Notes: a model not told the origin generated them from the letters alone. Shown: positions 9,895 to 15,340, counted from the first letter of the stretch. The stretch: DNA of 30,978 nucleotides from a virus (IMGVR_UViG_3300030103_002759:1-30978), one strand, 5' to 3'. Numbers and translations: made by a program.

Positions 9895-9918
9895 CGCGGC
9901 GCCCGTTAGGGCGCCGCG
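9895..9918 (-). terminator. GC-rich hairpin terminator
   Basis: A perfect 10-bp stem (CGCGGCGCCC with GGGCGCCGCG) around a GTTA loop, eight bases past the stop at 9927. It is extremely GC-rich in an AT-rich setting. No T-run follows closely on either strand, so it could be a factor-dependent stop or an RNA 3'-end protector rather than a classic intrinsic terminator. Confidence 0.65.
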
Positions 9919-9926
9919 TTGTATGA

Positions 9927-10259
9927 TTAGATTTTCTTATAGCAGACTGCTTTGCCAGTGATGAAATCACCTGGAATATTTACGTGACCTGTTCTATGCA
10001 TCCATCTGAACCATGCATTCGTTGCACGTAGATTTTTGACAGGGCTCTTGAACTTGCCCTCTTCATCAATCCATATATCAAACGTTCTGTTTGACACAGA
10101 CTTATCATAACCCGATACACGTTCTACTGTGCTACATCCGATTAGTTTATATAACTGTTCTAACGTTGGTTTGGCTGGCGCCTCGAATATTGTCTCAGTA
10201 TTGTCAGCGTCATTGTCCCAAACGTGAACGTGGTATTTCATTTTGTTTTTTGGTTTCAT
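9927..10259 (-). CDS. DUF3846-like small phage protein, 110 aa
   Basis: The 110-residue product has a Leu-rich N-terminal half with EQLYKLIGCSTVERV (34-48). It then has FDIWIDEEGKFKSPVKNLRA and a C-terminal DFITGKAVC. This order (quantity index, then D-E-x-G-K plus N-x-x-A, then G-x-A/V) resembles the DUF3846 family of phage and plasmid proteins as I remember it; its role is unclear. The start follows GAAAGGACATATAT, the leader type shared with neighbouring accessory genes. Its own promoter lies at 10281-10309, overlapping the end of the upstream gene. It ends just before the hairpin at 9895-9918. Confidence 0.7.
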   Translation of the reverse strand: MKPKNKMKYHVHVWDNDADNTETIFEAPAKPTLEQLYKLIGCSTVERVSGYDKSVSNRTFDIWIDEEGKFKSPVKNLRATNAWFRWMHRTGHVNIPGDFITGKAVCYKKI

Positions 10260-10280
10260 ATATATGTCCTTTCTATATCC

Positions 10281-10309
10281 CTTATAATCCTATTCCATAG
10301 ATGTGTCAA
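10281..10309 (-). promoter_or_regulatory. Promoter of the DUF3846-like gene
   Basis: On the minus strand TTGACA (10309-10304) is followed after 17 bases by TATAAG (10286-10281). A TAGGA half-site (10292-10288) sits in the spacer. The leader ends in AGAAAGGAC before the ATG at 10259. It overlaps the last codons of the upstream gene. Confidence 0.65.
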
Positions 10310-10622
10310 TCTTTTTTATTGTAGTAGTATAATAAGTATGCTCGCCAAAAGAATAGTTGTGAGTATGTTTCTCTCGTACTGGGTCCTCGATACGTGTTTC
10401 TAGTGGCTCGTTACGAGGTGCTATCCTTATAACTTGCTGAGCGTATTTATTTGCAAACTCATTGTAGCAATGTTGACTACAAAAATAACTATAGAAACTA
10501 TCTGTTCCCCATTGTTTTATTTTTCTAGTTCTTAGGACCTTGCTACCTTTACTACCTCTTATCCTGTCCTGTGTTCTATGAGTATGGCAATAAGGACCAT
10601 GACACCATTTATATTCGCTCAT
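10290..10622 (-). CDS. Hypothetical Cys/His-rich protein, 110 aa (possible zinc finger)
   Basis: Not recognised. Residues 7-16 (CHGPYCHTHR) and 48-52 (CSQHC) give two Cys/His clusters separated by a basic stretch, and FCSQHCYNEF looks like the FCS or TRASH type of treble-clef zinc finger. This suggests a metal-binding, possibly nucleic-acid or protein contact. The ATG at 10622 overlaps the stop of the 35-residue membrane gene upstream (ATGA), so it is translated from the 10911 transcript. The last codons contain the promoter of the next gene. Confidence 0.65.
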   Translation of the reverse strand: MSEYKWCHGPYCHTHRTQDRIRGSKGSKVLRTRKIKQWGTDSFYSYFCSQHCYNEFANKYAQQVIRIAPRNEPLETRIEDPVREKHTHNYSFGEHTYYTTTIKKIDTSME

Positions 10623-10726
10623 GATGATCTATACCCCTCTATGCCAAGTGCAATAATTCCTACTATCAGAATTATAGAAAGCCCTAGTGGGCTTTCTACA
10701 AATAGTAAATTAAATAGTTCAATCAT
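10619..10726 (-). CDS. Small single-pass membrane protein, 35 aa
   Basis: This tiny gene is supported by its double coupling. Its ATG at 10726 overlaps the TGA of the 62-residue gene upstream, and its own TGA overlaps the ATG at 10622 downstream; both are ATGA overlaps. The product begins MIELFNLLFVESPLGLS and contains a strong hydrophobic helix (LSIILIVGIIALGI, residues 15-28) followed by a short charged tail EGYRSS. It could be a superinfection or membrane-effector peptide, or a holin-like factor, but nothing beyond membrane insertion is shown. A GAAAGCCC/GGGCTTTC hairpin (10677-10696) lies inside the coding sequence. Confidence 0.65.
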   Translation of the reverse strand: MIELFNLLFVESPLGLSIILIVGIIALGIEGYRSS

Positions 10727-10911
10727 ATTCTGACCTTTGCGTTGCCTGTCGCCATTCGCCAACCGTTATTGTCTAAGTCCCAATACACTAAACAAGGTGT
10801 GTTATTTTTTGATGTAAACGATTTGCCTTTCGTTCCGTCAGGTTTATCATACTGTCCTTTTCTAGTGATAAACTTTTTGTGTTTCTTTGCGTAGTAAGTT
10901 ATGTAAAACAT
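10723..10911 (-). CDS. Hypothetical protein, 62 aa
   Basis: Not recognised. It starts MFYITYYAKKHKKF, is basic throughout, and has a central KPDGTKGKSFTSKNN followed by LVYWDLDNNGWRMATGNAKV, which could be a small beta-barrel. No membrane segment or cysteine pair is present. The start at 10911 follows ACAGAAAGGACGAA, and the gene opens a three-gene chain with the 35-residue membrane protein and the Cys/His protein. The promoter and a TAGGA dyad are just upstream (10932-10967). Confidence 0.6.
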   Translation of the reverse strand: MFYITYYAKKHKKFITRKGQYDKPDGTKGKSFTSKNNTPCLVYWDLDNNGWRMATGNAKVRI

Positions 10912-10931
10912 TTCGTCCTTTCTGTTGTTTA

Positions 10932-10967
10932 TAGGACTATCCTATTACAGATAGCCCTATATGTCAA
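10932..10967 (-). promoter_or_regulatory. Promoter with TAGGA dyad over the -10
   Basis: Reading minus, TTGACA (10967-10962) is followed after 17 bases by TAGGAT (10944-10939). The -10 is half of an inverted repeat TAGGA-CTA-TCCTA (10932-10944), a likely operator. The leader TATAAACAACAGAAAGGAC is nearly the same as that of the gene starting at 11957. Confidence 0.65.
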
Positions 10968-10970
10968 ATG

Positions 10971-11957
10971 TTAATATTTAGTCGCTATTTGTGCTTCATA
11001 GTTCATTCTAGCTTTTATCTTATCTTCTCTAGTCTGATTTTTATTCTTCATTCCTTTAATCATATTAGCAAGATTGCTAGGGTTGTAGATAGTTAAACCA
11101 GTAGAATTAGTTCTAACTAATTCTGCCTCGTCAACTTTTATTCCTAGTTCAGTAGCAAGTTCAATACCCTCGGACAAATATCTATATGCTTTCAATCCGA
11201 TTTTTAACTGGTCGCATTGTTTCTGTATGCTATCAATCCAAGTTTGATGTGTGCTTACAACTTTAGCTTTCGCACTTCGCCATTGTAAAAAGATATTGTA
11301 TTCATCTTTGGTACAAGCTATGGCACGACTTCTACAATAAGAAGTACCAATGACATCAGCATAGTATGGTGCGTTGAAGTCTTTAGTTAATCCAATCGCA
11401 TTACTATCGTTATCATTATACCTACTACTAGTATCTTTGCCGAGTGCTTTATTACACATATCAATATGCTTTGTTTTGTGTGGGTTGCTATCCTTACCAG
11501 ATTGTTGAGCGATAATATCTGGGTTGCAACCTTTCGCTTTTAGTTCTTCTCTAAAGTATGCGTGTGCAAAGTGGTCGGTATCTTCACTTGAATACTCACT
11601 ACCATTTAGATTGCCATATAAACCAAAATCAAAATGCGATTTTGTTTCTTCTGGTTCGCCCTCGTCATTTACATCTTCTTTATGTGCGAAATAAAAGCAT
11701 TTATCTTTTGCTACTACATCACAGGGGTCGCCATATTTTTTCTTAAAGACACGCAAAGTGGCTACATCTTCTTTTGGATATGACCTTTCAACAACTTCTT
11801 TGGCTAAAGAAAATGCTGATATTTGTGCAATATTAAAATCTTCTCTAGCTTGCATAAAAGCTTGTTGCTCTTGCGTCTGTTCTTTTTCAAATACATCTTT
11901 AATTCTATTATAGAATTTGTTTCTGTATTCGGTATTCATTCTTATTTTTGCTGACAT
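10971..11957 (-). CDS. Hypothetical protein, 328 aa
   Basis: Not recognised. The protein is hydrophilic and mixed alpha/beta, with an N-terminal helical part (residues 1-60), a middle rich in Asp, His and Asn (about 95-200, including FAHAYFREEL and HKTKHIDMCNKALG), and a C-terminal helical part ending in a basic stretch. Five to seven cysteines are scattered without a clear CxxC. The start at 11957 follows AACAGAAAGGACATT. It is the largest gene of the accessory cluster and faces the structured non-coding element across a shared divergent promoter region. Confidence 0.7.
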   Translation of the reverse strand: MSAKIRMNTEYRNKFYNRIKDVFEKEQTQEQQAFMQAREDFNIAQISAFSLAKEVVERSYPKEDVATLRVFKKKYGDPCDVVAKDKCFYFAHKEDVNDEGEPEETKSHFDFGLYGNLNGSEYSSEDTDHFAHAYFREELKAKGCNPDIIAQQSGKDSNPHKTKHIDMCNKALGKDTSSRYNDNDSNAIGLTKDFNAPYYADVIGTSYCRSRAIACTKDEYNIFLQWRSAKAKVVSTHQTWIDSIQKQCDQLKIGLKAYRYLSEGIELATELGIKVDEAELVRTNSTGLTIYNPSNLANMIKGMKNKNQTREDKIKARMNYEAQIATKY

Positions 11958-11986
11958 AATGTCCTTTCTGTTGTTTATAATATTTA

Positions 11987-12017
11987 TAGGTTTATCCTAT
12001 TGACATTTTATTGTCAA
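11987..12017 (-). promoter_or_regulatory. Promoter and dyad for the 328-residue gene
   Basis: Reading minus, TTGACA (12017-12012) precedes a poor -10 (TAAACC, 11994-11989) at 17 bases. An inverted repeat TAGG-N5-CCTA (11987-11999) overlaps it. The -35 forms an inverted repeat with the plus-strand -35 at 12000-12005, so the two promoters are divergent and overlapping. Confidence 0.5.
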
Positions 12018-12030
12018 GTGTTTATATAGT
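12000..12030 (+). promoter_or_regulatory. Strong plus-strand promoter of the non-coding element
   Basis: TTGACA (12000-12005) is followed after exactly 17 bases by TATATA (12023-12028), with TATAGT two bases further on. Transcription would start near 12035, immediately before the first predicted stem. No start codon with a ribosome-binding site follows for 480 bases, which supports a non-coding product. Confidence 0.7.
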
Positions 12031-12034
12031 GTTA

Positions 12035-12423
12035 GGAGTAGGCAATTTGTATGACGATACTAGATATATCTAGGTTGCCTAGTCCTTTCGGGTTTAGTCT
12101 GGTGCTGTGTCGAATTAAATTCAGCTATCAGCGCCAGCTTGAGCCCTGATCCAATACAACGATGGGTCTAACTCGTCAAACCGCTATTGGATCTGGGGTC
12201 AAGAAACTTGAGCCCAGAATACAAAGATGAGACTGAGGGTATAAACCTCTATAAGTATGGTTGCGACTTAGGATAATGGACCTGTCCTCAAACCGGTGGT
12301 AAACTGCAGTCCCGGACCCATCCTGGCTTTTGTATTCTGGGGTCAAGCGATTTACTCAGCTAGCGAAAGTAGACGTATTCCAGGGTGTTCTACTCGCTTG
12401 GCCACTTTAGAAAGATTCTAAGT
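12035..12423 (+). ncRNA. Putative structured non-coding RNA with two tandem long hairpins
   Basis: There is no credible gene here. The folds run in order: TAGGCAA/TTGCCTA (12039-12045 with 12075-12081) around a 14-base palindrome (12060-12073); GGTGCTG/CAGCGCC (12101-12107 with 12128-12134); a 19-position hairpin (12138-12156 with 12185-12203); three As; a second 19-position hairpin (12207-12225 with 12329-12347) enclosing about 100 bases; AGTAGA/TCTACT with AGCG/CGCT (12362-12398); and ACTT-AGAA/TTCT-AAGT (12404-12423). Both long hairpins share the basal arms CTTGAGCCC and GGGGTCAAG with the same G-G mismatch, but their upper halves differ while staying paired. It has its own promoter. I could not match it to a known family. 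The 3' end is uncertain. Confidence 0.65.
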
Positions 12424-12425
12424 TG

Positions 12426-12460
12426 CAAGCTACAAGCGACGAGCTTCAAGCAACAAGCAG
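12426..12460. repeat. Heptamer array A (5 units, CAAGCNN)
   Basis: Five head-to-tail 7-bp units, CAAGCTA, CAAGCGA, CGAGCTT, CAAGCAA, CAAGCAG, with only positions 6-7 (and once position 2) varying. The array lies in non-coding DNA between the structured element and the -35 box at 12462. Confidence 0.9.
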
Positions 12461-12461
12461 C

Positions 12462-12495
12462 TTGACACCATCCTAGGAATAGGATAGTATAGGAT
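12462..12495 (+). promoter_or_regulatory. Promoter and operator-like dyad of the GC-rich cassette
   Basis: TTGACA (12462-12467) precedes TAGTAT (12485-12490) by 17 bases. The spacer carries a perfect inverted repeat ATCCTA-N4-TAGGAT (12470-12485), and another TAGGAT follows at 12490-12495. The start site would be near 12497, leaving a short leader with GAAAGGAC before the ATG at 12519. This is the best operator candidate in the cassette. Confidence 0.75.
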
Positions 12496-12518
12496 TTATT
12501 AATCAACTGAAAGGACAT

Positions 12519-12722
12519 ATGAAAGTAAAAATAAACATTGAGTGGAGAAAAAAAGAAGAGCCAGGTTTAGATCCAGAATTTCTGGTGAGAACAGCTCTTA
12601 AATCTGCTGGTTACCACGTTGGCCACGTTGAGACCCAAGGCGTTTGGGATGAAGATAAACCAGCGACGGCTCATGGACCCTGGGATGAAACCAGACTTCC
12701 GCACGAAGAGATTGCCAAGTGA
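12519..12722 (+). CDS. Hypothetical protein, 67 aa
   Basis: Not recognised. The ATG at 12519 follows CTGAAAGGACAT, the leader type used by the accessory genes on the other side of the divergent region. The product opens with a short beta-like stretch (MKVKINIEWRKKEE), then LDPEFLVRTALKSAGYHVGHVE and a Trp- and Pro-rich acidic C-terminus. About half of its bases are G or C, well above the surrounding phage genes. Its TGA overlaps the GTG of the next gene (GTGA), so the two are coupled. Confidence 0.65.
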   Translation: MKVKINIEWRKKEEPGLDPEFLVRTALKSAGYHVGHVETQGVWDEDKPATAHGPWDETRLPHEEIAK

Positions 12723-12910
12723 AGAGAATTAAACACAATAACCTGCTGCCATGGTTCCTGGAGGACCATGGCCAGCTGCCGGCTTCATACCTGAAGAGCA
12801 CAAAAAACTTTTTTGATGGGTTGCGATTTTCAAGCGACAGGCGCAAGCAGCAAGCTACAAGCGGCAAGCGTCAAGCTTCTGCCACAATTGGAAAGTATAG
12901 TAAGAAATAG
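12719..12910 (+). CDS. Hypothetical protein, 63 aa, with heptamer-encoded tail
   Basis: Not recognised. It starts at a GTG that overlaps the previous stop. The first 37 residues (MKRIKHNNLLPWFLEDHGQL, then PASYLKSTKNFFDGLRF) look like an ordinary small phage protein. Residues 38-53 are read from heptamer array B and give KQQATSG-KRQAS, the KxQAxSx pattern that the 7-bp unit produces in any plus frame. The tail may be a by-product of the array rather than selected protein. The next gene starts 11 bases downstream. Confidence 0.55.
   Translation: MKRIKHNNLLPWFLEDHGQLPASYLKSTKNFFDGLRFSSDRRKQQATSGKRQASATIGKYSKK
12831..12878. repeat. Heptamer array B (6 units plus one 6-base variant)
   Basis: Units CAAGCGA, a shortened CAGGCG, then CAAGCAG, CAAGCTA, CAAGCGG, CAAGCGT, CAAGCTT. 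It lies inside the 3' part of the 63-residue gene. The one-base loss shifts the frame phase but leaves the encoded heptad pattern recognisable. Confidence 0.85.
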
Positions 12911-12921
12911 AAAGGTATAAT

Positions 12922-13599
12922 ATGAAAACAAGTGAAGCTCTAAAACTAGTGGGAGGCCTGAGCAAGCCCTCCAAGATGCCAGGATGGGCCTACGGTCTAC
13001 CGGCTAAAGAATGTAAGACTGGCTCTAAGCTGGTGAAGGTATCAGGCAGCACCTGCGAGGGCTGTTATGCTCTCAAAGGTTGCTATGTTTTTAAAGTAGT
13101 ACAAGAAGCACAGTATCGAAGGCTGGCCAGTATCAAGCATGAACTCTGGACCGGGGCAATGGCTCTTCTGATCAACAGCAAGAAGTCGAAGGTGTTCCGC
13201 TGGCACGACTCAGGAGATGTACAGGACGAAGCTCACCTAATGAAAATTTTTGCGGTGTGTAAACTTACACCAGGGACCAGGCACTGGCTGCCAACTCGGG
13301 AGGCGTGGATCAAACACTTCCTGCCACAATGTCCACAAAATTTAGTGATAAGATTCTCCGCTCCGATGGTGGACCAGGACGCCCCGAGCTCATGGCCTAC
13401 AACGTCGACAGTCACCAGCTCACACAATAGTGAAAATTGCCCTGCGTTTAGAACTGATAAGACTGGGACCGTTCACACATTAGAAGCGTTCGATACTATG
13501 ACCAAAGAAAATAAAAAAGATTTAGATCTAGGCCACTGCGGCAGCTGTAGACGTTGCTGGGATCCTGAAGTTAAGAACGTAGCATATGGCCAACATTAA
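12922..13599 (+). CDS. Gp88-like cysteine-rich phage protein
   Basis: The 225-residue product resembles the phage family named gene product 88 (Pfam PF17338, from memory), whose biochemical role is unknown to me. Visible signatures are the Cys cluster C31, C45-x2-C48, C54 around STCEGCYALKGCY; FRWHDSGDVQ (residues 92-101); WLPTREAW (122-129); and the C-terminal C206-x2-C209-x2-C212. The cysteine spacing suggests a metal or iron-sulphur site, but that is inference. The gene is about 55 percent GC near 13021-13080, far above the phage background (about 30 percent at 28021-28080), and looks acquired. Its end overlaps the next start by 14 bases. Confidence 0.75.
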   Translation: MKTSEALKLVGGLSKPSKMPGWAYGLPAKECKTGSKLVKVSGSTCEGCYALKGCYVFKVVQEAQYRRLASIKHELWTGAMALLINSKKSKVFRWHDSGDVQDEAHLMKIFAVCKLTPGTRHWLPTREAWIKHFLPQCPQNLVIRFSAPMVDQDAPSSWPTTSTVTSSHNSENCPAFRTDKTGTVHTLEAFDTMTKENKKDLDLGHCGSCRRCWDPEVKNVAYGQH

Positions 13600-13792
13600 A
13601 TTTCGAGCAGATATAGAAGCGGTCCACAATGATTGGTGCCGCGCCAATGGTTACCCGGTTAGATGGTACAAGCCTCAAGCTGGGAGACCCAAGCTACAAG
13701 CTACGAGCGGCAAGCTTCAAGCTCCAAGCAACAAGCGGCAAGCCCCGAGCAGCAAGCATCAAGCTTCAAGCCGCAAGCTGCAAGCTCTCTAA
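13586..13792 (+). CDS. Hypothetical protein, 68 aa, more than half encoded by heptamer array C
   Basis: Residues 1-28 (MANIKFRADIEAVHNDWCRA, then NGYPVRWY) look like a real small phage protein and overlap the end of the Gp88-like gene. From residue 29 the sequence is read from array C and gives repeats of KxQAxSx (KLQATSG, KLQAPSN, KRQAPSS, KHQASSR). Because seven is one more than a multiple of three, every plus frame gives the same heptad. The minus-strand nuclease ends in the same DNA, so the two genes share 92 bases. The tail's role is unknown. Confidence 0.5.
   Translation: MANIKFRADIEAVHNDWCRANGYPVRWYKPQAGRPKLQATSGKLQAPSNKRQAPSSKHQASSRKLQAL
13669..13787. repeat. Heptamer array C (17 units, CAAGCNN)
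   Basis: Exactly 119 bases, or 17 units in strict 7-bp register. Fourteen units begin CAAGC, two CGAGC, and one is divergent (GGAGACC, 13683-13689). Positions 6-7 take many different dinucleotides while positions 1-5 are nearly fixed. The array sits at the junction of two convergent genes and is open on both strands for their C-terminal codons. Confidence 0.92.
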
Positions 13793-14069
13793 TATTTTTT
13801 CCTTCATAAAGATACGCGAGACTAGAGGCGAGGGACTTTACCAAGATAAATGTATTCTTCGGATGTGTCACGTGGAACGCAATTTGATGTGGTGAGAAGC
13901 GTATAGAATTACTGCGTGTCACTTTCAGCTCAACTGTAAAAAACTGTTGGTGTTTATTATATCCAAGCACATCAGGAAGCCCTGGAACTGCCAAATTTTC
14001 AATACGATTCCAACATATTGTTGGCGTATTTTTCTTCAAATCTAGCCACAATTTACGCTCAGGTTTCAA
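13701..14069 (-). CDS. PD-(D/E)XK-type endonuclease-like protein (VRR-NUC or resolvase style)
   Basis: Residues 23-51 (IENLAVPGLPDVLGY, then FFTVELKV) carry the G-x-P-D ... E-x-K pattern of small PD-(D/E)XK nucleases, with D33, E47 and K49 as likely metal ligands. This fits a VRR-NUC or Holliday-junction-type nuclease acting on branched or single-stranded DNA ends. The only start giving this length is TTG at 14069, five bases after the upstream stop, so it depends on coupling. Residues from about 95 to 122 come from array C (LAACGLKLDACCSGLAACC), a Cys- and Leu-rich tail unlike any nuclease I know. The core is about 94 residues. Confidence 0.65.
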   Translation of the reverse strand: MKPERKLWLDLKKNTPTICWNRIENLAVPGLPDVLGYNKHQQFFTVELKVTRSNSIRFSPHQIAFHVTHPKNTFILVKSLASSLAYLYEGKNIRELAACGLKLDACCSGLAACCLELEACRS

Positions 14070-14074
14070 AGTAA

Positions 14075-14311
14075 TTACAACTTTTTAATTACCTTACCCA
14101 TTTGCCATTTTTCAGGTTCTAATGTGATAACAAGTCTATGAGTTTCTCTTACACCTAACAATTTATTTTCTAAAAGTTGTACACCTGTGATGTCATAGAA
14201 CTCACCATTCGGAAGTACGACTTGAACTCTTGCTTCTTGTGCTACAGGTGCTTTCAAGAATTTATCTAATGTCTGTCTTAATAATTTTCCTTGCATAATG
14301 TGGGATATCAT
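14075..14311 (-). CDS. Hypothetical protein, 78 aa
   Basis: Not recognised. The start at 14311 (MISHIMQGKLLRQTLDKFLK) is chosen because GGGAG lies seven bases upstream; an ATG at 14323 in frame lacks such a site. After an amphipathic helix the protein becomes beta-rich (ARVQVVLPNGEFYDITGVQL, then LVITLE). It is coupled to the nuclease downstream. It is divergent from the small terminase gene, with only 59 bases between the two starts. Confidence 0.65.
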   Translation of the reverse strand: MISHIMQGKLLRQTLDKFLKAPVAQEARVQVVLPNGEFYDITGVQLLENKLLGVRETHRLVITLEPEKWQMGKVIKKL

Positions 14312-14334
14312 CCAGTCTCCCATCCGATACCCTA

Positions 14335-14363
14335 TTGCTTTGTACTTTATATTACATTATAAG
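14335..14363 (+). promoter_or_regulatory. Promoter of the small terminase gene
   Basis: TTGCTT (14335-14340) is followed after 17 bases by TATAAG (14358-14363). The ATG at 14371 begins only eight bases beyond, and no ribosome-binding site precedes it, so the mRNA may be leaderless. Confidence 0.5.
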
Positions 14364-14370
14364 TCAATGT

Positions 14371-14883
14371 ATGGGTGTACCAAAACAATTAACAGAACAA
14401 CAAATTAAATTTGCACAACTTCTAGTAACTAATGAAGGTCGTAAGACTCCAACAGAGTGTGCAATAGAAGCTGGCTATGCTGATGGATCAGCTAGAGTTA
14501 GAGCATCAGAACTAAGAAACCCAAAACGGTTTCCACTAGTTGTACAATACATTGGTGAGCTGAGAGATGAATATAATAAAAAATACGAAGTAGATTATAG
14601 CAGACATATTACAGAGTTAGGTAAGATTAGACAGGCAGCGTTAGACAAGGGAGCTTGGTCTGCAGCTGTAAATGCAGAAGTTGCTAGAGGTAAAGCAGCT
14701 GGATTATACATTGAACAAAAAATTATTAGAACAGGTAAGCTTGAAGACTTAACAGCTGAGGAATTAGAGAGTCGTATGAAAACAATAATTGATGAGTATT
14801 CACCAATTCTTGAGGGTGAGACTCTGTCTGACCTAAAATCCAAAGTCCTACAACAAGATAACAAAACCAATACAAAAGATTAA
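14371..14883 (+). CDS. terS: Terminase small subunit
   Basis: The 170-residue product opens MGVPKQLTEQQIKFAQLLVT, then TPTECAIEAGYADGSARVRA, the typical helix-turn-helix of small terminase subunits (Terminase_2 type) that bind the packaging site. A helical oligomerisation part (about 70-115) and an acidic C-terminal tail for contact with the large subunit follow. An in-frame ATG at 14335 would lie inside the promoter, so the start at 14371 is preferred. It is unusual in lying on the opposite strand, 4.7 kb from the large subunit. Its TAA overlaps the stop of the minus-strand gene at 14880. Confidence 0.85.
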   Translation: MGVPKQLTEQQIKFAQLLVTNEGRKTPTECAIEAGYADGSARVRASELRNPKRFPLVVQYIGELRDEYNKKYEVDYSRHITELGKIRQAALDKGAWSAAVNAEVARGKAAGLYIEQKIIRTGKLEDLTAEELESRMKTIIDEYSPILEGETLSDLKSKVLQQDNKTNTKD

Positions 14884-15059
14884 AGCACCTTTCCCTTATT
14901 GGGTCCGTTTTTTATTCTATATTTTTGTGTACCGGTAGCACCAATCTCAACTTCTTCTTTCATAACTTTGTTTAGAAATATTTCATTCCAACCATTCTTA
15001 TAAGCTTCATTAGTTGGTCTTGATCTTCCGTCGTACTTTTTTCCTTTTTCTCTTTTCAT
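14880..15059 (-). CDS. Small basic hypothetical protein, 59 aa
   Basis: The ATG at 15059 overlaps the stop of the gene upstream (ATGA), and the TAA at 14880-14882 overlaps the small terminase stop from the other side. The product begins MKREKGKKYDGRSRPTNEAY and contains KNGWNEIF. It is strongly basic at both ends, without cysteines or membrane segments. I recall short proteins with K-Y-D-G-x-S-R-P near the N-terminus in several marine phages, always without function. Confidence 0.7.
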   Translation of the reverse strand: MKREKGKKYDGRSRPTNEAYKNGWNEIFLNKVMKEEVEIGATGTQKYRIKNGPNKGKVL

Positions 15060-15340
15060 ATTTTTATTCTCTCCATCTTAGTTATTATCTTTTTTGGGAA
15101 AGCATTTCTATCAGAAAATACAGCAGCATCACTGTCGTATGAAGCAAATGTCCAAACAGTTTTATTATCCTTTGCAAACACATAAGCTTGTGTAATCATC
15201 TTTGCAGGTGTTAAAGACTTCATCTCAGACGCATCTGCATGACCTGAATCACCGCACGGATCGCTCCACACTATTTTGTAAAAGTAATATCTTTTATTAC
15301 CTATGGTTGCATGTTTATATTTGCTCTTCTTCCTAATCAT
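15056..15340 (-). CDS. Hypothetical protein, 94 aa
   Basis: Not recognised. It begins MIRKKSKYKHATIGNKRYYF and looks like a small beta-rich domain (YFYKIVWSDPCGDSGHA, then KTVWTFASYDSDAAVF). The ATG at 15340 lies only five bases after a TATAAG box (15351-15346) and has no clear ribosome-binding site, so it may be read from a leaderless mRNA. A GTTACAAA repeat pair (15357-15370) lies just upstream and could regulate it. It is coupled to the 59-residue gene downstream. Confidence 0.65.
   Translation of the reverse strand: MIRKKSKYKHATIGNKRYYFYKIVWSDPCGDSGHADASEMKSLTPAKMITQAYVFAKDNKTVWTFASYDSDAAVFSDRNAFPKKIITKMERIKI

Noticed and set aside
10677-10696. GAAAGCCC/GGGCTTTC hairpin as a terminator
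   Set aside because: It lies inside a gene coupled on both sides and is followed by only a weak T-run; it may still attenuate, so it is noted under that gene.
12035-12423. tRNA, group I intron or hammerhead ribozyme
   Set aside because: No cloverleaf with a TTC arm and CCA-type end, no recognisable intron core and no CTGATGA...GAAA core were found.
12598-12867. 89-residue minus-strand frame opposite the cassette
   Set aside because: It is antisense to two coupled genes and has no leader or family resemblance.
12426-13787. Heptamer arrays as CRISPR
   Set aside because: The unit is 7 bp with two variable bases; there are no repeat-spacer units of usual size and no cas genes.
12000-13900. Diversity-generating retroelement or retron
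   Set aside because: No reverse transcriptase, template/variable repeat pair or msr/msd-like arrangement was found.
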